Assembly: GCA_002336405.1 (NCBI GenBank)
Contig: DDEJ01000087.1
Span: forward strand, 1 to 7,841
From: Rhodobacteraceae bacterium UBA1957
Lineage (GTDB): Bacteria > Pseudomonadota > Alphaproteobacteria > Rhodobacterales > Rhodobacteraceae
Direction of reading: 5' to 3'
Length of the DNA: 7,841 nucleotides
Shown here: one piece after another, positions 1 to 6,852 of the stretch
How positions within the stretch are numbered: position 1 is the stretch's first letter
Layout of the letters: the number at the start of each line of letters is the position of its first letter
Program-made: the position numbers and the translations under genes
The notes under the pieces: generated by a model
Databases searched by the model: none
What the model was told of the DNA's origin: nothing
What the model saw: the letters and a program-made list of their open reading frames with translations, nothing else

Positions 1-190
1 CGGGACTGAACACCTAGGACGGGCACGTTTTTTACAGGGATTATTTTCTGTCGCGACCCTCCACTGTCCAGATGGGTGGGCACGCGTGATGTCAGGAGCT
101 TTCAGACATGGCCAAAACGGCCGCGCACCTCAGCGCGTTACACCAATTTATAGCCCCCAAACAAAGCGGATATCTATCTGGCGCGCCGTG
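1..190. other. Left-edge stretch without a recognisable gene
   Basis: No convincing gene is seen here on either strand. One plus-strand frame is open from base 2 and continues across the lipoprotein gene, but its composition looks like an antisense shadow. A run of six T at 28-33 follows GC-rich sequence and could be the end of a terminator whose stem lies mostly outside the window; no matching stem is visible inside. Two small hairpins (GGCC-N5-GGCC at 110-122 and CGCGC-N6-GCGCG at 122-137) lie downstream of the lipoprotein stop. Confidence 0.5.
110..137 (-). terminator. Weak hairpin pair downstream of the lipoprotein gene
   Basis: Read on the minus strand, about 54 nt after the lipoprotein stop, a 5-bp stem CGCGC/GCGCG with a 6-nt loop is followed at once by a second 4-bp GGCC stem whose loop carries a T4 run. 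It could slow or end transcription. The stems are short and there is no proper U-tract, so this is only a possible terminator. Confidence 0.2.
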
Positions 191-607
191 TTAGGGGATA
201 TCGTTGAGCAGATCATAGCCGCGGTTGGCAATACAGCGATCCATAATCCGGCGTGGACCCAGCTTCACGTCATCACCACTTTCAACGGCGCCTGCCAACG
301 CACCGAAGACAGCGCCTTGTTTGGTGCTGTCCTTGCGGGTCTCAGACCCAATCCCCGATGCATTCCCAATCGTCGCACCGATCAAAAATCCAGTCAGGAT
401 ATTGGGCGCCATTTGAGCATCTTGGCGCTGTTTGGCCAGTGCCATTGCCCTGGCCGCGACCGACCGGCATTCGGTAATATCACGGCTGTATTGTACCGGA
501 TCTACCAAAAAATGATCAACCACGGGTTCATAAATTTCCAAAGGAGCGACAGTACAGGCCGACATGATAACAAGGCAAAACATAAAAACAGGGATGGGTC
601 GTCGCAA
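191..607 (-). CDS. Glycine-zipper outer-membrane-type lipoprotein, 138 aa
   Basis: This is a small predicted lipoprotein of unknown function. The N-terminus has two arginines, a hydrophobic stretch (residues 6-17) and a lipobox-like MSAC with the acceptor cysteine at residue 18. Methionine at the -3 position is less usual than leucine. The mature part has a Tyr-Asp-Glu-Cys region (Y40, C47), then two glycine-rich hydrophobic stretches (about 72-87 and 98-108) with small residues every fourth position, typical of glycine zippers. It ends with an Arg-Cys (C125) and an RGYDLLN segment. C47 and C125 could form a disulfide in the periplasm. The start is TTG: an in-frame TGA lies just upstream (611-613), an AGGAA is correctly placed, and the TTG start supplies the charged n-region. 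The alternative ATG at 583 would lose both arginines and has no ribosome site. The gene stands alone, 185 bp downstream of the aminotransferase on the same strand. The family is common in Rhodobacterales genomes and has no assigned role that I know of. Confidence 0.8.
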   Translation of the reverse strand: MRRPIPVFMFCLVIMSACTVAPLEIYEPVVDHFLVDPVQYSRDITECRSVAARAMALAKQRQDAQMAPNILTGFLIGATIGNASGIGSETRKDSTKQGAVFGALAGAVESGDDVKLGPRRIMDRCIANRGYDLLNDIP

Positions 608-615
608 GGATCAAA

Positions 616-620
616 TTCCT
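616..620 (-). promoter_or_regulatory. Ribosome binding site fixing the lipoprotein TTG start
   Basis: AGGAA on the minus strand lies 8 nt before the TTG at 605-607. The next in-frame candidate (ATG at 583) has no such site. Confidence 0.55.
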
Positions 621-686
621 AAAATAATATAAACAATATAATTAGCCTGGCATATTCCATCTGAATTTTCCAGTTCGAAAGACTGC

Positions 687-710
687 GACACGCTGGTTGG
701 CTAAGCTGTC
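687..710. other. Bulged 7-bp hairpin between two minus-strand genes
   Basis: GACA-c-GCT pairs with AGC-TGTC around a 9-nt loop, giving seven base pairs with one bulged C. It lies about 83 nt downstream of the aminotransferase stop, where a terminator would be useful. Neither side carries a run of T, so a canonical intrinsic terminator is not supported. Confidence 0.3.
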
Positions 711-792
711 TCCACCTCGATAACCCACTCACAGCGCCAAACGACTGCCCCGGTCACCCCACCAAAGGCGCACAGCTATCTTGAGCCAAGGG

Positions 793-1995
793 CTATTGCG
801 CGGACAGCGTTTGATACACCGCGCTGACTTCGGCGCGGATAATACGCGCGATCAACGCGCAATCAAACAGTGAAAACGTCAGTGGCAGGCGCATATCGAT
901 CAAACCGGCCAAAATCCGGTCGCTCTCAGGCAGAGGTTCTGCCTGCGCATAGCGCCAGCTATCGTAGCGCGAGGTAAAGCCGACGGGCTCGGCCCCACCA
1001 AACCATTTTAATTCGACCCCGCGTGCGGCACAGCGCGCCAGCACGTCTTGAACCGCTGCCGTATCCCAATCCAATAGCAAAAACTGGATCGACGACCCAA
1101 CATAGGTCTCTGCCTCGGGGCGGACAATCACCCGCAGGCCGGGACATGCGTTCAGCCCCTGCTCAACTTCGCGGTAACGGGCATTCCAAGCCGCACACTG
1201 GCTGGACAGACGTTGCAATTGCGGCCGTAAGATGGCCGCGCGCAGATGGTCCATCCGGCCCGATATATTGGGTGTGTCATATTTTACAGCCTCAAAGGCT
1301 TCGGCCCCGGGGGCTGCCAGATGGCGCCCATACAACATATAGGACCCCGACAGCATCACCGCACGTGCCATCACGGCATCGTCATCAGTGACCAGAAACC
1401 CGCCCTCGCCAGAATTCAGGTGCTTATAGGTCTGCGTCGAATAACACCCGACAATCCCATATCTTCCCGACCAGCGGCCACGCCATTTTGCCCCCATCGT
1501 ATGGGCACAATCCTCAATGATCTTGATGCCGGCGCCATCACAAAGCGCCATCAGGCGATCCATGTCACAGATATGGCCGCGCATGTGGCTGAGCAGTAAC
1601 ACATCAGCCTGATCGGATTTTGCCGCCAAATCATCGAGGTCAATCACCAGATTTTCGGTGACCCCGACAAACACCGGCGCGGCACCCACCGCCGCAATCG
1701 CCCCCGGCACCGGTGCCAGCGTAAAGGCGTTGGTTAGAACTCTATCGCCGGGCTTGACACCAATCGCACGCAGCGCCGTGGTCATGGCATAGCCGCCTGA
1801 AGCCACCGCAAGGCAATATTTTGCATCCATTTCAGCAGCGAATTCCTGCTCTAACAATGCCACTTCACCAGCCTCGTCAGGCGCTGTGTTATAGCGGTGC
1901 AAGCGGCCAGATTTAAGCACCGCAACCGCGGCGTCAATTGCCGCATCTGGGATCGGCTCCTGCTGGGTAAAACTGCCTGTAAAATGCTCGCTCAT
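793..1995 (-). CDS. DegT/DnrJ/EryC1/StrS-family PLP-dependent aminotransferase, 400 aa
   Basis: This is a fold-type I, PLP-dependent enzyme of the family that makes amino sugars and related compounds by moving an amino group, usually from glutamate or glutamine, to a keto-sugar. A few members are dehydratases or sensors. Counting from the ATG at 1995, the cofactor pocket shows an SGG turn (S66) where most relatives have SGT, a GVKPGDRV segment, EDCAHTMG with the pyridine-binding Asp162, and TYKHLNSGEGGF with the expected Schiff-base Lys191. The lysine argues for an aminotransferase rather than a dehydratase, which has histidine there. The length is normal for the family. The ATG is preferred over an upstream TTG at 2031 because an AGGT lies 5 nt before it and homology-like sequence begins just after it. 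The substrate cannot be deduced: no sugar nucleotide genes are near. It follows the PNPOx-like gene by 100 bp on the same strand and may be the last gene of that operon. Confidence 0.88.
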   Translation of the reverse strand: MSEHFTGSFTQQEPIPDAAIDAAVAVLKSGRLHRYNTAPDEAGEVALLEQEFAAEMDAKYCLAVASGGYAMTTALRAIGVKPGDRVLTNAFTLAPVPGAIAAVGAAPVFVGVTENLVIDLDDLAAKSDQADVLLLSHMRGHICDMDRLMALCDGAGIKIIEDCAHTMGAKWRGRWSGRYGIVGCYSTQTYKHLNSGEGGFLVTDDDAVMARAVMLSGSYMLYGRHLAAPGAEAFEAVKYDTPNISGRMDHLRAAILRPQLQRLSSQCAAWNARYREVEQGLNACPGLRVIVRPEAETYVGSSIQFLLLDWDTAAVQDVLARCAARGVELKWFGGAEPVGFTSRYDSWRYAQAEPLPESDRILAGLIDMRLPLTFSLFDCALIARIIRAEVSAVYQTLSAQ

Positions 1996-2000
1996 GCCAT

Positions 2001-2004
2001 ACCT
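2001..2004 (-). promoter_or_regulatory. Weak ribosome site favouring the ATG start of the aminotransferase
   Basis: AGGT on the minus strand sits 5 nt before the ATG at 1993-1995. The competing in-frame TTG at 2029-2031 has no purine-rich site at a useful distance. Confidence 0.35.
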
Positions 2005-2077
2005 GATGGCAAGGGATCCGGTCGAGGTCAATCCAAAACGTATCCGGGCGCCAAAACTCTAGACAACAAGAGGTACT

Positions 2078-2096
2078 GCGCTGGAACGCTCAGCGC
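2078..2096 (-). terminator. 6-bp hairpin just after the PNPOx-like gene stop
   Basis: GCGCTG pairs with CAGCGC around a 7-nt loop, starting at the stop codon of the flavoprotein gene. On the minus strand it is followed by AGTACCTCTTGTTGT, which is pyrimidine-rich but not a U-tract. It may act as a partial terminator or 3'-end stabiliser that lowers expression of the downstream aminotransferase, or it may do nothing. Confidence 0.3.
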
Positions 2097-2653
2097 TAGG
2101 GCGCGCACCACTGGCCGGCCCAACAATCTTGCCGGACAAACACCGCCCGCCGGTGCGCCACACCAAGATAGACCGCATCAATACGGTCTATCCGGCACGC
2201 CAGCACCGCAAAATTGTCCAACAAGGGGCGTTTTTCATACGCAAGAGCCGTAGCAATCGGATGACCGGGTGGCGGTGTTATGCCGTAACTTTGCCGTCCT
2301 GGATCGGGCACTTTTTCCCAAGTCTTAACCGCCGCCACACCGCAGGTTATCGTCACCGTACAACGGGCCCGCGTCTGCAGGCGTTTTTCACTGTCCCAGA
2401 TATGCAACTCGGCGCGGGGCTGCGCGCGCAGACTTGCCACTTTCGCCGAAGTAATATCGGTGTGCACCTCTAGACCTGCGGCCTCACGGGTGGCGGCACG
2501 TAAAACAACCATGCGGGTTTCGGGCCATCCATCGACGCTAACCGTGGCGATTGTGGGGTGCCGCGCTGGTGCGTTTCTATCGGCAACACCCTGTTCAAAC
2601 CCCTGCCAGAGCTGTGTAAAAATACCGTCCAAACTCTCAAACCATTCACTCAT
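2096..2653 (-). CDS. Pyridoxamine 5'-phosphate oxidase-like FMN-binding protein, 185 aa
   Basis: This protein resembles the PNPOx-like split-barrel flavoproteins, probably the Alr4036-type branch, and is shorter than typical PdxH (roughly 200-220 aa). Visible family features are an N-terminal helix (about 6-25), PTIATVSVDGWPETRMVVLR (33-52) with R47 and R52 where the FMN phosphate is usually held, HTDITSAKV (64-72) with the family Ser and Lys, a second half with a lengthy loop containing PDPGRQSYG, and a C-terminus with Arg, then QDCW and a final Pro that mimics the PdxH tail. It probably binds FMN in the cytoplasm. True PNP/PMP oxidase activity cannot be confirmed, and many such proteins have other or unknown substrates. 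Its ATG overlaps the end of the AttH-like gene by 8 bp (ATGAGTGA), so the two are very likely translationally coupled. Confidence 0.82.
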   Translation of the reverse strand: MSEWFESLDGIFTQLWQGFEQGVADRNAPARHPTIATVSVDGWPETRMVVLRAATREAAGLEVHTDITSAKVASLRAQPRAELHIWDSEKRLQTRARCTVTITCGVAAVKTWEKVPDPGRQSYGITPPPGHPIATALAYEKRPLLDNFAVLACRIDRIDAVYLGVAHRRAVFVRQDCWAGQWCAP

Positions 2654-3725
2654 AGCCTGTCATCTCCAAATAGCCGCGTCCTGTGTGAGTGCCCGTAAAG
2701 CGCACTGGCCCCTCCCAATAGGGCAGGCTGACATCCATCCATGCGCTGGGATTAAGCGCGTCAATCCGGATATCCAAGCCTTTATCCTCCAGTTGCAAAC
2801 GCCATTGCGTTGGGACCTTGCGTCCAGCCACGGATGTCAGGTGCATGGGCGTCACCGTCAAAGCACCATTTCCAAAGGACGTAGTGCGGCCATTTGCGGT
2901 GATCCAAGTCGCCGAGGTAAAGGCGCGGCCAGCCTGATCACGCACCTGAAAGGCCATCAACTTATCGCCACCGGCAAACGAGAGAGAAAACCAGTCCCAG
3001 CCGGTCTGTGACACCGCCAGCGGTGACGACGACCATTCGCGATCAAGCCAGGCCTGTCCGGTGACCGGCACCACGCCTTGTGGCAAACGCAAAGTACCAG
3101 AAATATCAAAAAACGGTTGCGAATAATAATGGCTGGCCCGACCATCAGCAGATTTGACCGAATAGCCCTCTTGGCCATGCAGCACCCACGGCCCACGCGC
3201 CTGCAGTTGCATATCATAGGCAAATTCAATCCCACTGGCACGCAGCGTCGCGGCGCCAAGCGGCGTCTTGGACCCTGTGCCCTCAAGCACCCAGTCATCA
3301 ATCCACGCCTCAAACGGCACGGCAGTCACACCCGCCTGCCCGATCCCACCTCGCGCCAGACGTTCGGCAGTGAAATGCGCCGTTGGGCTGGTCACGGCAG
3401 CATGCCCCATCCACAGCTGCCCATTGTTCCAACCACTGTCTTCGGCTTGCAATAGCGATGTTTGCGACAACACGGTACGAAACAGCGTCCATTGCAGTCC
3501 GTATTCGGTCTGGTCTGGACCGGTAAGATTGGCGGTAAGATACCACCATTCAATGCGAAATGCCGGATGCGCGCCATGATCCGAGGGAAACCGCAACTTA
3601 TAGTCCGGTTGCGGCACCGCAAAGCCCTGAGCAGAAGTTCCCAGATCAGCAAAGCCTTGCGCGCGCGCGATCGGCGGCATTATCAAACACACCCAAAGCA
3701 AGATAAAAACCGTCTTAACGTTCAT
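2646..3725 (-). CDS. Secreted CrtC/AttH-type lipocalin-like protein, 359 aa
   Basis: This is a predicted periplasmic protein of the lipocalin-like family that includes AttH and, more distantly, carotenoid 1,2-hydratase CrtC; such proteins are often named predicted secreted hydrolases. Counting from the ATG at 3725, a signal peptide covers residues 1-22, with a Lys, a hydrophobic core and an ARA cleavage motif before Gln23. Two beta-barrel domains follow. Family signatures are RIEWWYLTANL (58-68), HYYSQPFF (199-206), GQAWLDREWSSSPL (223-236), GWDWFSLSF (242-250) and GYLEMTGY (351-358) at the end. The frame is open further upstream, but that part lies inside the permease gene and is Arg/Trp-rich shadow sequence; this ATG supplies the signal peptide. 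It overlaps the permease stop by 11 bp. In the AttEFGH arrangement the equivalent protein is encoded with an ABC transporter, so it is the likely periplasmic partner. Catalytic activity and ligand are unknown; a lipidic ligand is an inference from the fold. Confidence 0.88.
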   Translation of the reverse strand: MNVKTVFILLWVCLIMPPIARAQGFADLGTSAQGFAVPQPDYKLRFPSDHGAHPAFRIEWWYLTANLTGPDQTEYGLQWTLFRTVLSQTSLLQAEDSGWNNGQLWMGHAAVTSPTAHFTAERLARGGIGQAGVTAVPFEAWIDDWVLEGTGSKTPLGAATLRASGIEFAYDMQLQARGPWVLHGQEGYSVKSADGRASHYYSQPFFDISGTLRLPQGVVPVTGQAWLDREWSSSPLAVSQTGWDWFSLSFAGGDKLMAFQVRDQAGRAFTSATWITANGRTTSFGNGALTVTPMHLTSVAGRKVPTQWRLQLEDKGLDIRIDALNPSAWMDVSLPYWEGPVRFTGTHTGRGYLEMTGYE

Positions 3726-6123
3726 TGCTAAACACCTGCAAAAGATCGGCTGGCGAACGGCGCACCAATCGCCAAGCCGGCCAGAGCGCCGCCAACAGCG
3801 CGGCCAATAGCGCCAGCGCGCCAAGGCGCGCATATTGCGCCGGAAAAACATCCATCGGCAAGCGCCAGCCAAAGGCTTCCACATTGATCACCGCCAGCAA
3901 TACCCATGCCAAAAGCAACCCTAGGCCCAGCGCCATCAGGCTTGTAAACGCCGCCAATATCACTGCACGAAGCACCTCGAACTTGGCCAGACTTGCCCGC
4001 GTCATCCCCAGCGCCCAGACCGGTGCAAGCTGGGGTAAACGCAAGCCCGCCAGGGTTAGCAAACTCATCAAAATCGCAAATCCTGCCACCGCGAGCGTCA
4101 GAACATTCAGCGCCGCAGTCACGGTGAATGTACGCTCAAAAACCGCCAGCGACAGCGCTTTGATCTGCGCCTGATCGATCACATTCCTCTGGGGCAGATC
4201 AAAGCGCTCGATCAGATCAAGGCGCAACTTTGACACCTGTGACGGATCAAGACGCAACCCAAAGCGCTGCCCAACCACTTCCGGGTAAAGCTGCTTGAAC
4301 AGGCGTTCGGCGATCACAACCTGACCGACAGGGTTGCCATAATCACCATAGACCCCCGCAATCTGCAAGCTGTTTGTACGCTTATGATCTGGGCCAATTG
4401 CCAATTCTTGACCCAACTGCAAACCCGCACGGCGGAAAAATTGTTCATTGACGATCAGTGCCTTGCCCTCAGCAATCTTTTGCCAGACATCGGGCACAGC
4501 CTGCAGAAACTGCCAATTATCGCGATAGGTCGCATGCGGCCGGTTGCCATAGATCGCGACCGGCATCCCCATGAGCTGCCGCGAGACCGATTGCACCGGC
4601 AGCACAGCATCGACCCGCGCCTCTAGAAAGCGTTGTAAATCTGCCGCCTGCCCCGGATTTTGGGCTGAAACATACAGTTCAGCGGCCAGACGCTGGTCAA
4701 GAAACCCCACAAAGGTTTGGCGAAACGATGAGACCATGGTTGAGACTCCAATATTTGCCGCCATCGCCAGCAGCAGCGCCATCAACGCCAATGACAATCC
4801 TGGCACCTGCTGACGCGTGTCGGCCCAGAACCACCCAGCCGTAGCTGTTTTGGCCCGCCCGCCCAGCACTGCGAGAGTCTGGTCCAGTAACAGCGGCAGC
4901 GCCAATGCGGCACCGACCAGCAACGCCGCCAATAGCGCAAATCCGGCCATCAACCCGGTGCCAAAGCCCGCCAGAATTGCAGCCAGCGCCAGCAGGGCGA
5001 GCGCAGCCCCAGCCTGCCACCGCGCGGCCCAGCGCGATGCCAACGCCCAAGCACGAGATTGGGCAGCCGCCAATAATGGCATGCGCAGCACCTGCCAAAG
5101 ACCTGCGGCCGCCGCGAGCCCAGTGCCCAAGAGCGCAATCGCAAAGCCTGATAACCACCAGGCAGGTCTAAGATGCAAACTTCCCGAAACGTCGGCACCA
5201 TAAAGGCCACGCAAAGTGGCGGCCACATCGGGCAACAACGCCGCCGCCATCAGATAGCCCCCACACATCCCCACAGTTCCCGCAACCAGTGCCAAACACA
5301 GCAATTCCAGCGTTTGCACCACAACCAATTGTCTCAACGGCACCCCCAACGCCCGCAGAGTGCGGATCATGCCACGGCGCTGCTCAAACGCGAGACCGAT
5401 CGCGCCGTGCACCACAAAAATACCCACCGCAAACGCCAGCAGACCAAAGGCAGTCAGATTAAGGTGGAAACTGCCAGTCAAGCGGGCAACATCTGCACCC
5501 ACCTGAGGGGTTGTCAGCTGCAGATGCGGGGCGATCTGCCCCAGCGGCACCTGTACCAGCGGCTGTTGCGGGTCCACCATCAACCGCGTCAACCCAGCGT
5601 CAAACTCCAACAGTTTCTGGGCCACCGCAATATCCATCAAAGCCGTATTCGGGGCCATCGACGGACGGGTTTCAAAACCGGCTAAAGATTTGCCACGCAA
5701 CCGTTCCAAAACCTCAGCCTGCCCCAGAATGAGACCTGGTGCCGTTAAAAACGCCCCAAAATCGGCCCTGGTGAATTCCGATAGCCCGCTGCCGCCGAAC
5801 GGCGCGGTCAGCGGGTCGATACCCAAGATGCGGATGTCGTCATAGCGCCCCTCAATCACCGGCGTCACGCGCCAGCCCCCGCGCCGCAGGGCAACATAAT
5901 CTGCAACCGAAACACGGCCCCCGGCACGGGTGGTGATCTGTGCCCGATCTGCCGCACCGAGCATATCAGCGGCCAAGCGATAGCTGGCGCGCGCCTCGGC
6001 ATTGATCGCCTGCACCCCCGACCACAGCGCCGTGGCCAGCGCCAGCCCCGCAAGGACGGTGAAAAGCTGCAGCGGGTTGCGCCGCCAATGGCCAAGCAAC
6101 GCCCACAGGACCGGACCGGTCAT
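3715..6123 (-). CDS. FtsX-family ABC transporter permease, fused AttF/AttG-like, 802 aa
   Basis: This is the membrane subunit of an ABC system of the MacB/LolCDE/FtsX (type VII) kind. About ten membrane segments can be placed: 17-37, 223-246, 267-298, 321-346, 372-390, 392-412, 441-463, 668-691, 717-746 and 765-785. Segment 1 is followed by a large periplasmic region (38-220), and segment 7 by another (464-665), so the chain reads as two half-permeases joined together. Each half has the FtsX cytoplasmic coupling motif: RTLRALGVPLRQL (254-266) and VWALGMTRASLAKFE (702-716). The C-terminus (PAWRLVRRSPADLLQ, 782-796) is typical. Such proteins usually do not make a channel but transmit ATP-driven movement to the periplasm for lipid, lipoprotein or peptide handling. 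The length and layout resemble E. coli YbbP, but the downstream AttH-like gene favours an AttF-AttG fusion. The start ATG overlaps the ATPase stop as ATGA. The substrate is unknown. Confidence 0.88.
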   Translation of the reverse strand: MTGPVLWALLGHWRRNPLQLFTVLAGLALATALWSGVQAINAEARASYRLAADMLGAADRAQITTRAGGRVSVADYVALRRGGWRVTPVIEGRYDDIRILGIDPLTAPFGGSGLSEFTRADFGAFLTAPGLILGQAEVLERLRGKSLAGFETRPSMAPNTALMDIAVAQKLLEFDAGLTRLMVDPQQPLVQVPLGQIAPHLQLTTPQVGADVARLTGSFHLNLTAFGLLAFAVGIFVVHGAIGLAFEQRRGMIRTLRALGVPLRQLVVVQTLELLCLALVAGTVGMCGGYLMAAALLPDVAATLRGLYGADVSGSLHLRPAWWLSGFAIALLGTGLAAAAGLWQVLRMPLLAAAQSRAWALASRWAARWQAGAALALLALAAILAGFGTGLMAGFALLAALLVGAALALPLLLDQTLAVLGGRAKTATAGWFWADTRQQVPGLSLALMALLLAMAANIGVSTMVSSFRQTFVGFLDQRLAAELYVSAQNPGQAADLQRFLEARVDAVLPVQSVSRQLMGMPVAIYGNRPHATYRDNWQFLQAVPDVWQKIAEGKALIVNEQFFRRAGLQLGQELAIGPDHKRTNSLQIAGVYGDYGNPVGQVVIAERLFKQLYPEVVGQRFGLRLDPSQVSKLRLDLIERFDLPQRNVIDQAQIKALSLAVFERTFTVTAALNVLTLAVAGFAILMSLLTLAGLRLPQLAPVWALGMTRASLAKFEVLRAVILAAFTSLMALGLGLLLAWVLLAVINVEAFGWRLPMDVFPAQYARLGALALLAALLAALWPAWRLVRRSPADLLQVFSNER

Positions 6124-6776
6124 GCCAGCCGCCCTGCCTGAAGATGCAACCGCCGTCCCATCCGTGCGGCCAGTTGCGTCGAATGCGTCACCATCAACAG
6201 CGCCGCATCGGTTTCACCCACCAGCTCTAGCAGTAGATCCAGCACCACAGCGGCGCTGGCCTCATCAAGATTTCCGGTGGGTTCATCGGCCAGAACAAGT
6301 TTGGGCGCAGTGGCCAGCACCCGGGCAATGGCGACCCGCTGCTGTTGTCCGCCAGACAGCGCCTCAGGGTACTTGTGCAAATGTGGCTCTAACCCCATGC
6401 GCCCCACAAGGTCCGCGATGCGCGCGGTGTCCTGCCGTCCCGACAGGCGGGCTTGAAAGGCAATATTATCGGCCACATTCAGCGATGGGATCAGGTTAAA
6501 TTGCTGAAATATTACCCCGACGGTGGTTCTGCGCAGCCCAGCCAGCGCCGCATCATCCAATGCCATCAAAGCCTGCCCATCGATAATAACTTGACCGCTG
6601 TCAGCACTATCCAAGCCACCGATCAAGTGCAGTAATGTGCTTTTTCCACTGCCAGATTCCCCGGTCAGTGCCAAAGTTTCTCCCGCGGCCAGATTCATGT
6701 CAACCCCGCACAAGATATCTGTTCGGCCCGCAGCTTCGGAATAGGATTTGTGAACGTCGCGCAAACTTACCAGCAT
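6120..6776 (-). CDS. ABC transporter ATPase, LolD/MacB/AttE-like, 218 aa
   Basis: This is the nucleotide-binding subunit that powers the permease encoded immediately after it. All catalytic motifs are present, counting from the ATG at 6776: Walker A GESGSGKST (39-47), Q-loop Gln91/Gln92, signature LSGGQQQRV (140-148), Walker B LVLADEP (160-166) with catalytic Glu165, D-loop GNLD (168-171) and switch His198. The FQQFNLIPSLNVADN segment and the short C-terminus are typical of the LolD/MacB/FtsE group of exporters and mechanotransmission ATPases. The frame extends upstream to a TTG at 6842, but the ATG at 6776 is preceded by a near-perfect GGAGG and begins where homologues usually begin, so the extension is rejected. 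It is the first gene of the operon and overlaps the permease by 4 bp. It acts as a dimer on the cytoplasmic face of the inner membrane. Confidence 0.93.
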   Translation of the reverse strand: MLVSLRDVHKSYSEAAGRTDILCGVDMNLAAGETLALTGESGSGKSTLLHLIGGLDSADSGQVIIDGQALMALDDAALAGLRRTTVGVIFQQFNLIPSLNVADNIAFQARLSGRQDTARIADLVGRMGLEPHLHKYPEALSGGQQQRVAIARVLATAPKLVLADEPTGNLDEASAAVVLDLLLELVGETDAALLMVTHSTQLAARMGRRLHLQAGRLA

Positions 6777-6781
6777 CTCGG

Positions 6782-6786
6782 CCTCC
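6782..6786 (-). promoter_or_regulatory. Strong ribosome binding site deciding the ATPase start
   Basis: GGAGG on the minus strand, 5 nt before the ATG at 6774-6776, clearly selects this ATG over the TTG 66 nt upstream. It is the strongest Shine-Dalgarno in the window, as suits the first gene of a coupled operon. Confidence 0.75.
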
Positions 6787-6852
6787 GTTAAAGCTATGTA
6801 ACGCGGATGCAGGGGATGAAAAGCATAAAGGTCAAACAACAATACGATTACG

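Larger units (their letters stand above)
608..792. other. Intergenic gap between aminotransferase and lipoprotein genes
   Basis: The part nearest the lipoprotein gene (about 613-656) is strikingly A+T-rich compared with its surroundings, with two TATATT-like words on the minus strand. This is the expected place for the lipoprotein promoter, but no good -35 hexamer sits at the right distance, so no promoter is called. The middle holds a bulged hairpin (687-710). No RNA gene or open frame stands out. Confidence 0.5.

Noticed and set aside
21..40. T6 run after GC-rich bases as an intrinsic terminator
   Set aside because: No complementary stem is present in the visible bases; the left part would lie outside the window.
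86..622. 178-codon plus-strand frame antisense to the lipoprotein gene
   Set aside because: It covers the whole lipoprotein gene on the other strand, shows no family motifs, has an Arg/His/Gln-rich shadow composition and lacks a ribosome site. The minus-strand frame has a signal sequence, lipobox and glycine zipper.
670..690. TTCGA word resembling a tRNA T-loop
   Set aside because: No acceptor stem, anticodon arm or flanking GG/CC pairing could be built around it.
1996..2031. 12-residue N-terminal extension of the aminotransferase from a TTG
   Set aside because: The TTG has no ribosome site; the ATG at 1995 has an AGGT at a suitable distance.
2088..2097. Ten-base word GCTCAGCGCT shared with 7149-7158
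   Set aside because: It is a single short match centred on the palindrome AGCGCT, within chance expectation for 7.8 kb of G+C-rich sequence, and the two sites have different contexts.
3726..3884. 53-residue N-terminal extension of the AttH-like protein
   Set aside because: It lies inside the permease coding sequence, is Arg/Trp/Cys-rich, and would bury the signal peptide. The ATG at 3725 gives a proper secretion signal.
4697..5228. Long out-of-frame minus- and plus-strand frames inside the permease gene
   Set aside because: They are shadows of a high-G+C, membrane-protein coding region; the permease frame has clear FtsX features throughout.
6777..6842. 22-residue N-terminal extension of the ATPase from a TTG
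   Set aside because: A strong GGAGG sits 5 nt before the ATG at 6776, and the nucleotide-binding domain begins right after that ATG.
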